From Actinoplanes octamycinicus (GTDB lineage Bacteria > Actinomycetota > Actinomycetes > Mycobacteriales > Micromonosporaceae): a stretch of 64,000 nucleotides of DNA. The notes below the pieces were generated by a model, which was not told the DNA's origin, searched no databases, and saw nothing but the letters and a program-made list of their open reading frames with translations. The position numbers were made by a program, and so were the translations under genes. The stretch spans positions 4,817,501 through 4,881,500 of the forward strand of contig NZ_JACHNB010000001.1 in the NCBI RefSeq assembly GCF_014205225.1. The letters run 5' to 3'. Shown here piece after piece: positions 17,323 to 27,692 of the stretch (within the stretch, counting starts at the first letter, position 1; each line of letters starts with the position of its first letter).

Positions 17323-17943
17323 ATGACCGAAACGAACCTGGCCACCCGGCCCACCGTCCCGACCGGCGCCGACTCCGGCAGCGCCGAGCCACTGCACCTC
17401 GCGGTGATCGCCGGCAGCGTCCGCGACCAGCGGATGAGCCGCGCGGTCGCGGAGTGGGCGGCCTTCCGCGCGGCCACCGGCGCCGTCGAGGTCGACCTGA
17501 TCGACTGCGCCGAGGCCGACCTGCCGGACGACGGCGCGCTGCGCCCCGGCGGCGGCGAGACGTCCACGGTCGCCGGCCGGATCGACGCCGCCGACGCCTT
17601 CGTGATCGTCACCCCGGAGTACAACCACAGCTACCCGGCCGGCCTGAAGCGCCTGATCGACTGGCACTACCGCGAGTGGATGTTCAAGCCCGCCACCATC
17701 CTGTCCTACGGCGTGCAGGGCGGCCTGCTCGCCGCCGAACACCTGCGTGGCGTCTTCGCCGAACTGCACGTGGTCACCACCCGCCGCGTCGTCGGCCTGT
17801 CCCGCCCGTGGGAGCACCTGGGTGCGACCGGGTTCCAGCCGCCCGCCCCGGTCGGCGAGGCCTTCGACGCCGCCCTGCACGAACTCGCCTGGTGGGCCAC
17901 CACCCTCCGGGCCGCCCGCCGCGACCGCCCCTACGCCCGCTGA
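17323..17943 (+). CDS. NADPH-dependent FMN reductase family protein
   Basis: 206 aa flavodoxin-fold quinone/azo/chromate-type reductase. The phosphate-binding loop is AVIAGSVRDQRMSRAV near residues 28-43, and the family motif TPEYNHSYPAGLKRLIDW lies near residues 95-112. A cytosolic enzyme that transfers electrons from NAD(P)H through FMN to quinones or small aromatic/nitro compounds; the true substrate is unknown. It starts immediately downstream of the MerR-type operator and overlaps the MFS exporter by one base (TGATG). A detoxification pair with the exporter is the simplest reading. Confidence 0.88.
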   Translation: MTETNLATRPTVPTGADSGSAEPLHLAVIAGSVRDQRMSRAVAEWAAFRAATGAVEVDLIDCAEADLPDDGALRPGGGETSTVAGRIDAADAFVIVTPEYNHSYPAGLKRLIDWHYREWMFKPATILSYGVQGGLLAAEHLRGVFAELHVVTTRRVVGLSRPWEHLGATGFQPPAPVGEAFDAALHELAWWATTLRAARRDRPYAR

Positions 17944-19523
17944 TGCCCGCGGACGCCCGGCGGATCGGCCTGACCCTGGCCCTCGGCACCCTGCTGGTCG
18001 TGATCGACACCACGGTCACCGTGGTCGCCGTCCCGGCCATGGTGACCGGGCTGGACACCACGCTGCCCGCGGTCGGCTGGGTGACCACCGCCTATCTGCT
18101 CGGCATCGTGGCGGTCATCCCGCTGGCGACCTGGTCGGCGAACCGGTTCGGGGCCCGCCGGGTCTACCTGGCCGCCCTGCTGGTCTTCGTCGCCGGCTCG
18201 ATCCTGGCCGGCCTGGCGACGACCGTGACCGCCCTGGTCGCCTGCCGCGCCGTGCAGGGTCTCGGCGGCGGCTTGCTCAACCCGGTCGGCTCGGCGATCG
18301 GACTGCGCGCGGTCGCCCGGGAACACCGGGGCCGGCTGATGAGCTTCCTGGCGCTGCCGCTGGTGATCGGCCCGGTCTGTGGCCCACCGCTCGCCGGCTG
18401 GCTGATCGAGGTGACGTCGTGGCGATGGATCTTTCTGATCAACGTGCCACTCGGGCTGCTGGCCCTGCTGGTGTCCGCCCGGGCGCTGCCCGCCGATCCG
18501 GCGCCCGGCGCGGCGCGGGAGCGGATCGACGGGGTCGGGCTGGCGCTGCTCTCCGGCGGGGCGGTGCTGGTCGTGCTGGGCGGAACCCTGCTGGACGGGG
18601 TGCGGCGGGCGGCCGGGGCCGGTCTTCTGGTCGCCGGGCTGGTGCTGCTGGCCGGATTCACCCGGCGGGCGCTGCGGGGGACCGGGAGCCGGGACCGGCC
18701 GCCGCTGGTGGACCTGTGGCTGCTCGGGCGGCCCCCGTTCGGGGCCGGGGCGGGGGTGCTGGTGTGTTTCGGGGCGGCCTACTTCGGCACGATGGCGGTG
18801 CTGCCGCTCTACGCCCAGGGGGTGCGCGGGGACTCGGTCGCGGTGGTCGGCGCGCTGAGTCTGCCGCAGGCGGTGGCGGTGGGGGTGACCGCGCAGGTGG
18901 CGACCCGGCTGGTGGACCGGCTGCCGGCGCACCGGATCGTGCTGACCGGCACGGTGCTCGGACTGGCCGGGGTGCTGGGGCTGTTCGCGGCCACCGTGGC
19001 CGACGCCGGCTATCCGCTGGTACTGGCGGCGTCGGTGCTGGTCGGCGCGGGGTCCGGGGCGACCCTGATGCCCGCGATGACCCTGGTGCTGCGTGACTTG
19101 GACCAGGCCGAGACGCCGCGCGGCACGACCCTGCTGAACCTGTTGCAACGCCTGTCCGCCGCCCTCGGCGTCGCCGCCGTCGCGGTGGTGCTCAACGTCC
19201 TGGTCGGCCTGCGGCTGCCGGGTGGCGTAGCGGCGATGCTGGTCCTGGACGCGCCGAGCCGGTCGGCCGCGCGGGCGGACCTGGCCGCGGCGGTCGGCGG
19301 GAGCTACCTGATCGCGGTGGCGCTGATCGCCGCCAGCGTGGTGATCGCTCTTCGGGCGCTGCCCGGGACGCGGGCTCGGGTTCCGGCGGATCGTGGCCAC
19401 CCGCGGGCGTCGCCCTTGCGGGCCGGGCGTTCTGGCCGCGCCAGCGGCCTGCCCGGCCCGGAAGGGTCCCTGGCGGGAGCGGCGATCAGTGATCAGCGCG
19501 GATCCGAGTCAGGAAGATCTTGA
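17943..19523 (+). CDS. MFS drug exporter, DHA2-like
   Basis: 526 aa, 14 predicted membrane segments in the first ~470 residues. Motif A region WSANRFGARRVYL and motif C-like VIGPVCGPPLAGWLI are visible; the N-terminus DTTVTVVAVPAM is typical of DHA2 (EmrB/QacA) exporters. The ATG shares one base with the reductase stop. A polar tail of ~50 residues (from RARVPADRGHP) is unusual for the family and may be unstructured. Probably exports the compound sensed by the MerR regulator. Confidence 0.88.
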   Translation: MPADARRIGLTLALGTLLVVIDTTVTVVAVPAMVTGLDTTLPAVGWVTTAYLLGIVAVIPLATWSANRFGARRVYLAALLVFVAGSILAGLATTVTALVACRAVQGLGGGLLNPVGSAIGLRAVAREHRGRLMSFLALPLVIGPVCGPPLAGWLIEVTSWRWIFLINVPLGLLALLVSARALPADPAPGAARERIDGVGLALLSGGAVLVVLGGTLLDGVRRAAGAGLLVAGLVLLAGFTRRALRGTGSRDRPPLVDLWLLGRPPFGAGAGVLVCFGAAYFGTMAVLPLYAQGVRGDSVAVVGALSLPQAVAVGVTAQVATRLVDRLPAHRIVLTGTVLGLAGVLGLFAATVADAGYPLVLAASVLVGAGSGATLMPAMTLVLRDLDQAETPRGTTLLNLLQRLSAALGVAAVAVVLNVLVGLRLPGGVAAMLVLDAPSRSAARADLAAAVGGSYLIAVALIAASVVIALRALPGTRARVPADRGHPRASPLRAGRSGRASGLPGPEGSLAGAAISDQRGSESGRS

Positions 19524-19566
19524 CCGTGAAGTTGATCTTCTAGGGGTGCTTCAGGCAGACGAGGAC

Positions 19567-19592
19567 GGGGCCGCACCAGAAGGTGCGGCCCC
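19567..19592. terminator. Bidirectional hairpin between MFS and sugar ABC genes
   Basis: Perfect 11-bp stem (GGGGCCGCACC / GGTGCGGCCCC) with an AGAA loop in the 95-bp gap between convergent genes. A GATGAAGC(A/T) triplet direct repeat follows at 19596-19620. Confidence 0.7.
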
Positions 19593-19618
19593 GGGTGAAG
19601 CAGATGAAGCAGATGAAG

Positions 19619-20533
19619 CTACCCCTTGACGCTGCCGGCCAGCAGGCCGCGCACGAAGTAGCGCTGGAGCAGGAGGAACACGGTGACCGGCACGATGATC
19701 GAGACGAACGTGCCGGACGCCAGCAGGTGCCAGGCGGTGCCGCGGGTGCCGGTGATGTTGGCCAGCTGCAGGGTGATCGGGGCGACCGCGTCGCCGCCGC
19801 CGGCGAAGACCAGGGCGACCAGCAGGTCGTTCCAGACCCAGAGGAACTGGAAGATGCCGAAGGCGGCCAGGGCCGGCGCGAGCAGCGGGAGCATCACCTT
19901 GAAGAAGATCGCGACGTGGCCCGCGCCGTCCACCCGGGCGGCCTCGATCAGGCCGGACGGGATCTCCCGCATGAAGTTGTGCAGCAGGTAGATCGCCAGC
20001 GGCAGGGCGAACGTGGTGTGCGCCAGCCACAGCGGCCAGAACGTGCCGGCGATCCCGACCTTCCCGAAGATGGTCAGCAGCGGGATCAGGGTGACCTGCA
20101 GCGGGACGATCTGGAGCGCGAAGACCGCGATGAACAGGATGTTCTTGCCGCGGAAGTTGACCCAGGCGAACGCGTACGCCGCCAGGGCCGCCAGCGAGAG
20201 CGGGATCAGCACCGAGGGGATGCAGATCATCAGCGAGTTGACGAAGTACGTCCCGAGGCTGATGCCGGTCTCGCTGTCGAAGACCGCGCGGTAGTTGTCC
20301 AGCGTGACCTCGGGATCGGTGAAGAACGTCCACCACCCGGTCCGCTTGATGGCCAGCTCCGGGCGGAACGACGAGAGCAGCAGGCCGAACGTGGGCAGGG
20401 TCCAGAGCACCGCGATCACGATCGCGGCCAGGGACGCCCACGGCGAGCTGAGCCGCTTCTTCGCGACCGCGGCGGCGCTCAGCTGAACCGGAGTGACGTC
20501 CGGTGTGGTCGTCAGCGGGGTGACCGTCATCAT
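19619..20533 (-). CDS. Carbohydrate ABC permease, MalG type
   Basis: 304 aa inner-membrane subunit with six membrane segments. The EAA loop that docks the ATPase reads EAARVDGAGHVAIFFKVMLP. A ~20-residue polar N-terminus precedes the first segment. The tandem ATG ATG start (20533/20530) overlaps the stop of the upstream permease (ATGA). Last gene of a binding protein-permease-permease operon; no ATPase is encoded, as is usual for actinobacterial sugar importers that share MsiK. Confidence 0.92.
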   Translation of the reverse strand: MMTVTPLTTTPDVTPVQLSAAAVAKKRLSSPWASLAAIVIAVLWTLPTFGLLLSSFRPELAIKRTGWWTFFTDPEVTLDNYRAVFDSETGISLGTYFVNSLMICIPSVLIPLSLAALAAYAFAWVNFRGKNILFIAVFALQIVPLQVTLIPLLTIFGKVGIAGTFWPLWLAHTTFALPLAIYLLHNFMREIPSGLIEAARVDGAGHVAIFFKVMLPLLAPALAAFGIFQFLWVWNDLLVALVFAGGGDAVAPITLQLANITGTRGTAWHLLASGTFVSIIVPVTVFLLLQRYFVRGLLAGSVKG

Positions 20534-21513
20534 GCCTCCTGACGGACTTGGCGGATGTTGTACACGATGATCGGGATCACCAGGACGAACAGCACGACCG
20601 CGAGCGCGGCGGCGAGGCCCTGATTGTCCGCCCGGATCAGCTGGCTGTAGAACTCGTTCGCGATGACGCTGGTCCGGAAGTTACCACCGGTCATCGTGCG
20701 GACCACGTCGAAGACCTTGAGCGTGCCGATGGCGAGCGTGGTCAGCACCACGACGACGCTGGTCCGGACGCTGGGCAGGGTGATCCTGACGAACATCTGC
20801 CACGGGTTGACGCCGTCGAGGCGGGCGGCCTCCACGATCTCGTCCGGGATCGCCTTGATCGCCGCGGACAGGATCGTCATGGCGAAGCCGGCCTGGATCC
20901 AGATGAACACCACGATCAGCAGCAGCGTGTTCAGCTTCAGCGTGTCGGTGATCAGCAGCTGGACCGGCTCGCCGCCGAGCCAGACGATGATCTGGTTGAT
21001 CAGGCCGATCTGCTTCACGGTCGCCTGGTCGGGGCGGTACTCGTACATGAACTTCCAGATGACGCCGGCCGCGACCATCGAGATCGCCATCGGCAGGAAG
21101 ACCAGCGCCTTGGCGAACGACTCGAACCGGGACTTGTCCACCAGGATGGCGTAGACCAGGCCGATCGCGGTGGCCGCGAGCGGGACGATCAGCACCCAGA
21201 CGACCGTGTTGCCCAGCACGCTGAGCAGGTCACCGTCGGTGAAGATGGCCTTGTAGTTGTCGGCGCCGATGAACGACACGCCCTGCGCGTCGAAGAACGA
21301 GTCGTAGACCGTGCGCAGGCCCGGATAGACCAGGCCGACCGCCAGCAGCAGGACGACCGGCAGCAGGTAGAGCCAGCCGATCATGGTGTCGGAGCGCTTG
21401 CCCCGGACCCGGCTGGCGAGGAAGAGGATGACACCCAGCACCGCTGCGAACAGCAGCAACGCGGAGAGCATCTGCACAAGCTTTTCTGGGGTGGTGCTCG
21501 CAGTTTGAAACAC
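20530..21513 (-). CDS. Carbohydrate ABC permease, MalF type
   Basis: 327 aa, six to seven membrane segments, with an extra N-terminal segment (MLSALLLFAAVLGVILFLA) before the core. The EAA loop is EAARLDGVNPWQMFVRITLP. The GTG start at 21513 has an AGGAGG site about 9 bases upstream. Partner of the MalG-type permease; together they form the channel for the sugar delivered by the lipoprotein encoded upstream. Confidence 0.92.
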   Translation of the reverse strand: MFQTASTTPEKLVQMLSALLLFAAVLGVILFLASRVRGKRSDTMIGWLYLLPVVLLLAVGLVYPGLRTVYDSFFDAQGVSFIGADNYKAIFTDGDLLSVLGNTVVWVLIVPLAATAIGLVYAILVDKSRFESFAKALVFLPMAISMVAAGVIWKFMYEYRPDQATVKQIGLINQIIVWLGGEPVQLLITDTLKLNTLLLIVVFIWIQAGFAMTILSAAIKAIPDEIVEAARLDGVNPWQMFVRITLPSVRTSVVVVLTTLAIGTLKVFDVVRTMTGGNFRTSVIANEFYSQLIRADNQGLAAALAVVLFVLVIPIIVYNIRQVRQEA

Positions 21514-21603
21514 GCGGCCCGGACCTCCTTCGTGATTCCGAGGGGAAAGAGGGCGAGGGCCGGCCGGGACTGATGTCCCGACCGGCCTCGGAGATAACTC
21601 AGA

Positions 21604-22977
21604 TCACTTCTTGGGCCATGCGGCTTCGATGTTGTTCACCGTGGTGGTGGTGTCCTGGCCGGTGATCCACGCGGTGGACTGCTTCCAGAACGCGTTCGAC
21701 CCGATCGCGGCGGGCATCATGTCGGAACCGTCGAACCGGAACTGCGCGTTCGGGTCCTGCAGGATCTTCGCGGAGAGCACGTCGATCGGGTTCTTCAGGT
21801 TTTCGATCTTGAGACCCTTGTTGGCGCTCACCCAGCCGCTGGAGACCTTGGCCTTCTCGTTGGCCCAGGTGTCGGTGGACAGGTAGTACTGGAACGCCTT
21901 GACCTCCGGCCGGTCGGCGAAGGCCAGCACGAACTCGCCACCGCCGAGCACCGGCTTGGTGGTGGCGTCCTTGCCGGGCAGGTAGAAGGCGTAGACGTCG
22001 CCGTTCTCGGAGATGTCCGTGCCCTTGGTGAAGTTGGCCGCGTAGAACGAGGCCTGGCGGTGCAGCGAGCAGTTGCCCTCGAGGATCTGCAGGCCGGCGT
22101 CCTGGAACGTGGTGGAGGCGACGGACTTGACGTCACCCAGGCCACCGTTGACGTACTTGTCGTTCTTCAGGTAGCCGCCGACCGCGTCGAACGCGGCGGT
22201 GATCTCCGGAGCGTTGAACGGGATCTCGTGCTTGACCCACTTGTCGTAGGTCTCGGCGCCGGCGGTGCGGAGCACGAAGTCCTCGACCCAGTCGGTGGCC
22301 GGCCAGCCGGTGGCGTCACCGGAGCCGATGCCCGCGCACCACGGCTTGGCGCCGGTGGCGGCGATCTTGTCGCTGAGCTGCTTCAGCTCGTCCAGGGTGG
22401 TCGGGACGGTGTAGCCCTTGTCCTTGAAGTCCTTCGGCGAGTACCACACCAGGGACTTCACGTTGGCACCCAGCGGCGCGGCGTAGAACTTGCCGTCGAC
22501 CGTGCCGTAGGCCTTCCAGTCCTTGCCGAAGAACTTGTCGGCGTTGTCGGCGACCTCCTTGGGGGCCTCGACGGCCTTGCCGGTGGCCACCAGCTGCTGC
22601 AGCAGGCCCGGCTGCGGCACGTAGGCGACGTCCGGCGGGGTGCCCGCCTTCGCCCGGACCAGGATCTGCGTCTCGAAGGACTTGTCACCCTCGTACTTGA
22701 CCGTGACGCCGGTGCACTTCTCGAACGCCTCGTACGACTTCTTGTGCGGGGTGTCCTCCGGGGTCACGATGCTCGTGTAGAGCGAAACCGTCTTGCCCTT
22801 GAGGTCACCGAACGAGCTGAACTGCGAACAGTCGATAGCCGCTGCCGCCGTGTCGGTGGAACCGCTCGAGTCGTCGCTCTTGTCGCCACCACAGGCGGCC
22901 AGGCTGAAGACCAGCCCGACGCCGAGGGCACCCGCGAGCGCGACTCGGGATCGCGAACTCCCACGTAGACCGAACAT
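21604..22977 (-). CDS. Sugar-binding lipoprotein, extracellular solute-binding family 1
   Basis: 457 aa receptor of the importer. Lipoprotein signal with lipobox LAAC, lipid-modified Cys29, then a Ser/Asp/Thr linker (GGDKSDDSSGSTD) and the family 1 binding fold (TVSLYTSIVTPEDTPHKKSYEAF ... PDVAYVPQPGLLQQL). It resembles alpha-glucoside/AglE-like receptors more than cellobiose CebE, but the sugar cannot be read from the sequence. The ATG at 22977 follows a GGGAGC site; a longer in-frame start at 23052 would put 25 polar residues before the signal peptide. Preceded by palindromes that look like repressor sites. Confidence 0.92.
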   Translation of the reverse strand: MFGLRGSSRSRVALAGALGVGLVFSLAACGGDKSDDSSGSTDTAAAAIDCSQFSSFGDLKGKTVSLYTSIVTPEDTPHKKSYEAFEKCTGVTVKYEGDKSFETQILVRAKAGTPPDVAYVPQPGLLQQLVATGKAVEAPKEVADNADKFFGKDWKAYGTVDGKFYAAPLGANVKSLVWYSPKDFKDKGYTVPTTLDELKQLSDKIAATGAKPWCAGIGSGDATGWPATDWVEDFVLRTAGAETYDKWVKHEIPFNAPEITAAFDAVGGYLKNDKYVNGGLGDVKSVASTTFQDAGLQILEGNCSLHRQASFYAANFTKGTDISENGDVYAFYLPGKDATTKPVLGGGEFVLAFADRPEVKAFQYYLSTDTWANEKAKVSSGWVSANKGLKIENLKNPIDVLSAKILQDPNAQFRFDGSDMMPAAIGSNAFWKQSTAWITGQDTTTTVNNIEAAWPKK

Positions 22978-23027
22978 GCTGCTCCCTATGTCTTGAGCGC
23001 CTCCGGCGTCTGGCGACGCCGCCGTCC

Positions 23028-23053
23028 GAAGCGCTTCTTGACCAACAGTCAAG
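23028..23053 (-). promoter_or_regulatory. LacI-type operator with promoter-like TTGACT
   Basis: GAAGCGCTTC (23028-23037) is a perfect palindrome with the central CG typical of LacI/GalR operators. It abuts CTTGAC-caaca-GTCAAG (23037-23053), whose minus-strand reading begins CTTGACTGTTGG and could serve as -35. Located 50-75 bases upstream of the binding-protein start. Confidence 0.55.
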
Positions 23054-23126
23054 AGGTAACCGCCACGTTGCGCAATGATTTCCGCGTGATCGAGTCGGTA
23101 ACGATATCGCTGCGACGGGCCTGCAC

Positions 23127-23140
23127 CTTAACCGGTTAAG
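23127..23140. promoter_or_regulatory. 14-bp palindrome CTTAACCGGTTAAG
   Basis: Perfect AT-flanked palindrome upstream of the sugar importer, with a related half-site TTTAACCGG at about 23186-23194. Candidate distal operator; the regulator is unknown and not encoded next to it. Confidence 0.5.
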
Positions 23141-23271
23141 AAGATTGGCGGAAGAGGCCGTCGCATCGCGATGCCTATAGCCCAATTTAACCGGACATAG
23201 CGGTCATGATACTGCGGGTGAGTCGGTTTTGTTGAGCTTCGCGGGAACCGGCAGAATCGGCCCTACTCCGC

Positions 23272-23307
23272 AAAAAGGAAACCGCCGTGGCGGCGGCCAC
23301 GGCGGTT
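23272..23307 (-). terminator. Rho-independent terminator of ugd
   Basis: Perfect 11-bp stem (AACCGCCGTGG / CCACGGCGGTT, 23280-23307) with a CGGCGG loop, followed on the minus strand by TTCCTTTTTG. One of the few terminators here with a real U-tract. Confidence 0.85.
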
Positions 23308-23331
23308 CCTGGTGCGAGAGGGGCGCGACGC

Positions 23332-24696
<1,365 letters not shown>

Positions 24697-24955
24697 GCAA
24701 TCTCCTCCACCGCTACGCCGGGCCGATGTCACGCCGTGTACCGGTACCTATCCCGCCGACTGCTCGCGGACCCGGTGTGCCAGCGTTGGCCCGCGCGTTC
24801 CGCCGAATGATACACAGCCGCCCCTCCCGCAACTTGTTGCTGCTCACGGCGCTCCCTCCGAGGTTTACCCGCGGCGATAAAGATCGAATCGCGTCGTTCG
24901 GCACATTGTCGCTCTCGGTAGTCGACCGGCGACGACTGCTGAATGTTTCCGGCTC

Positions 24956-24999
24956 TTGACAGACGGATGACGGCGACAGACGCTTTGGGAGCGCTCCCA
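24956..24999 (+). promoter_or_regulatory. Promoter with CebR operator for cellulase operon
   Basis: A consensus -35 TTGACA (24956-24961) is followed 25 bases later by TGGGAGCGCTCCCA (24986-24999), the perfect 14-bp palindrome known as the binding site of CebR, the LacI-family repressor released by cellobiose in streptomycetes. The -10 is weak (around 24979-24985). The operator sits at the predicted transcription start, 30 bases before the GH74 ATG. The rest of the 24697-25028 gap shows no other feature. Confidence 0.88.
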
Positions 25000-25028
25000 G
25001 GTTTACGTACGTCAATGAAGGGTCCCCC

Positions 25029-27680
25029 ATGCGCAGATCCCTCGGCGGCGCGCTCGCCGCCGCCCTGGTGGCCGCGGCCTCCGCGGTCGCCGTCGTGTCG
25101 CAGCCGATCTCGGCCACGGCTGCCGGCACCGACCCGTATGCCTGGAAGAACGTCCGGATCGACGGCGGTGGTTTCATCCCCGGCGTCGTCTTCAATCCCG
25201 GCGAGAAGAACCTGATCTACACGCGCACCGACATCGGCGGCGCCTACCGCTGGAACCAGAGCAGCCAGAGCTGGACCCCGCTGCTCGACTGGGTGGGCCA
25301 GGACGACTGGGGCCACAACGGCGTGCTGAGCATCGCCGCCGACCCGGTGGACACCGGGCGGGTCTACGCCGCGGTCGGGATGTACACCAACAGCTGGGAC
25401 CCGAACAACGGCGCCATCCTGCGCTCCACCGACAAGGGCGCCACCTGGAAGCAGACCGATCTGCCGTTCAAGGTCGGCGGCAACATGCCCGGCCGGGGCA
25501 TGGGGGAGCGGCTCGCGGTCGACCCGGCGAACCCCGAGAACGTCTACTTCGCGGCCGAGGGCGGCAACGGCCTGTGGCGCAGTACCGACTACGGCGCGAC
25601 CTGGGGCAAGGTCAGCAACTTCCCGAACGTCGGCGACTACGTGCAGGACCCCGCCGACACCAACGGCTACCTGAGCCAGAACCAGGGCTTGACCTGGGTG
25701 ACCTTCGGGCCGGCCGGCCGGATCTTCGTCGGCGTGGCGGACAAGGACAATCCGGTCTACACCTCCACCGACAGCGGCGCCACCTGGTCGCGGATCGCCG
25801 GCCAGCCGACCGGATACCTCGCGCACAAGGGCGTCGTCCAGGGCGACTACCTGTTCCTCGCGACCAGCGACACCGGCGGTCCCTACGACGGCGCGGCCGG
25901 CGAGGTGTGGAAATACCAGCTGAGCACCGGGACCTGGACCGACATCTCGCCCACCCCGGTCGCCGACCGCTACTACGGCTACTCCGGCCTGACCGTCGAC
26001 CGCCAGCACCCGGGCACCCTGATGGTCGCCACCCAGATCTCCTGGTGGCCGGACGCGATCTTCTTCCGCAGCACCGACTACGGCGCCACCTGGACCCGGG
26101 CCTGGGACTGGAACGGCTACCCGAGCCGGACCAAGCGCTACACCCTGGACATCTCGGCCAACCCGTGGCTGGACTTCAACAGCACCGCGCAGGCGCCCGA
26201 GGAGAGCCCGAAGCTCGGCTGGATGAACGAGTCCCTGGAGATCGACCCGTTCGACTCGAACCGGCTGCTCTACGGCACCGGCGCCACGCTGTACGGCACC
26301 ACCGACCTGACCAGGTGGGACTCCGGCGGCACGATCACGATCAAGCCGGCCGCCCGCGGCATCGAGGAGACCGCGGTCCTCGACCTGGCCAGCCCGCCCA
26401 GCGGCGCGCCGCTGGTCAGCGCGCTCGGCGACATCGGCGGCTTCCACCACGCCGACCTGAACACCGTGCCGGCCAGCTTCCACGACACCCCGAGCCTGGG
26501 CAGCAACACCAGCCTGGACTTCGCCGAGCTGAGCCCGTCGTTCTTCGTCCGGGTGGGCAACGCCGACGCGGCGCCGCACATCGGCGTCTCCACCGACGGC
26601 GGCAAGAACTGGTACCCGGGCCAGGAGCCGTCCGGGGTGACCGGCGGCGGCACCGTGGCGGCCGGCGCCGACGCCACCGCGGTGGTCTGGTCGCCGGCCG
26701 GGACCGGGGTGCACTACTCGACCACGCGGGGGAGCAGCTGGACCGCGTCGACCGGTCTGCCGGCCGGGGCGATCGTGGAATCCGACCGGGTCAACCCCAA
26801 GACCTTCTACGCGTACGCGAATGGCTCCTTCTACACGAGCACCGACGGCGGAGCGACGTTCGCGGCTCGATCGGTCGCCCTGCCGGCGAGCGGGCGCCTG
26901 CACGTGAAGGCCGTGCCCGGGATTGCCGGGGAGGTCTGGGTGGCCGCGAGCACCGGCCTGTTCCGCTCCACCGACTCGGGCACGAGCTTCGCCAAGGTCG
27001 CGGCGGCGGGGGAGAGCGTCAACGTCGCCTTCGGCAAGGCCGCGCCCGGCGCCGCTCATCCGGCGGTCTTCCTGGTCGGGGCAGTGGACGGGGTCGACGG
27101 GGTCTACCGCTCCGACGACACCGGCGCGACCTTCGTCCGGATAAACGACGACAAGCACCAGTACGGCAACATGGGCGACGCCCTGGCCGGCGACCCGCGC
27201 ATCTGGGGCCGGGTCTACCTGGGCACCAACGGCCGGGGCATCCTCTACGCCGACCGGACCGGCCCGGTGCCGTCCGCGTCGAGCCCGTCACCGTCGAGCC
27301 CGTCACCGTCCAGCGCGTCGCCGTCCAGCCCGTCGCCGTCGGCCTCCTCCAGTTCGCCGGCGCCGACCGGCGGCTGCACCGCGACCTACCGGGTCACCGG
27401 CTCGTGGACCGGCGGCTTCCAGGGTGAGGTCACGGTCACCAACACCGGCAGCACCGCCACCACCGGCTGGACCGTCACGTGGTCCTACCCGGCCGGCCAG
27501 ACCGTCACGCAGAGCTGGGGCGGCACCGCCACCCAGTCCGGCGCCGCGGTCACCGTCACCAACGCGTCGTACAACGGCGCCCTCGCGTCCGGGGCCTCCA
27601 CCACGGTCGGATTCCTCGGCGGCACCACCGGCACCACGAACCCCGTCCCGTCTCCCGTCTCCTGCTCCCGCGTCCCCTAG
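25029..27680 (+). CDS. Secreted xyloglucanase, GH74 with C-terminal CBM2
   Basis: 883 aa secreted endo-xyloglucanase. A Sec signal peptide (about residues 1-32, ending ATAA) leads into two seven-bladed beta-propellers with the recurring S-T-D-x-G-A-T-W Asp-box repeats. The two family catalytic aspartates are in RTDIGGAY (Asp68) and ALGDIGGFHH (Asp468). A Ser/Pro linker (~residues 745-775) joins a CBM2 cellulose-binding domain (GGCTATYRVTGSWTGGFQGE, WTVTWSYPAGQTVTQSWGG) to the C-terminus. First gene of a three-gene biomass operon under a CebR-type operator; 12 bases separate it from the GH48 gene. It strips xyloglucan from cellulose, exposing the fibre to its partners. Confidence 0.95.
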   Translation: MRRSLGGALAAALVAAASAVAVVSQPISATAAGTDPYAWKNVRIDGGGFIPGVVFNPGEKNLIYTRTDIGGAYRWNQSSQSWTPLLDWVGQDDWGHNGVLSIAADPVDTGRVYAAVGMYTNSWDPNNGAILRSTDKGATWKQTDLPFKVGGNMPGRGMGERLAVDPANPENVYFAAEGGNGLWRSTDYGATWGKVSNFPNVGDYVQDPADTNGYLSQNQGLTWVTFGPAGRIFVGVADKDNPVYTSTDSGATWSRIAGQPTGYLAHKGVVQGDYLFLATSDTGGPYDGAAGEVWKYQLSTGTWTDISPTPVADRYYGYSGLTVDRQHPGTLMVATQISWWPDAIFFRSTDYGATWTRAWDWNGYPSRTKRYTLDISANPWLDFNSTAQAPEESPKLGWMNESLEIDPFDSNRLLYGTGATLYGTTDLTRWDSGGTITIKPAARGIEETAVLDLASPPSGAPLVSALGDIGGFHHADLNTVPASFHDTPSLGSNTSLDFAELSPSFFVRVGNADAAPHIGVSTDGGKNWYPGQEPSGVTGGGTVAAGADATAVVWSPAGTGVHYSTTRGSSWTASTGLPAGAIVESDRVNPKTFYAYANGSFYTSTDGGATFAARSVALPASGRLHVKAVPGIAGEVWVAASTGLFRSTDSGTSFAKVAAAGESVNVAFGKAAPGAAHPAVFLVGAVDGVDGVYRSDDTGATFVRINDDKHQYGNMGDALAGDPRIWGRVYLGTNGRGILYADRTGPVPSASSPSPSSPSPSSASPSSPSPSASSSSPAPTGGCTATYRVTGSWTGGFQGEVTVTNTGSTATTGWTVTWSYPAGQTVTQSWGGTATQSGAAVTVTNASYNGALASGASTTVGFLGGTTGTTNPVPSPVSCSRVP

Positions 27681-27692
27681 GAGGACACCCCC

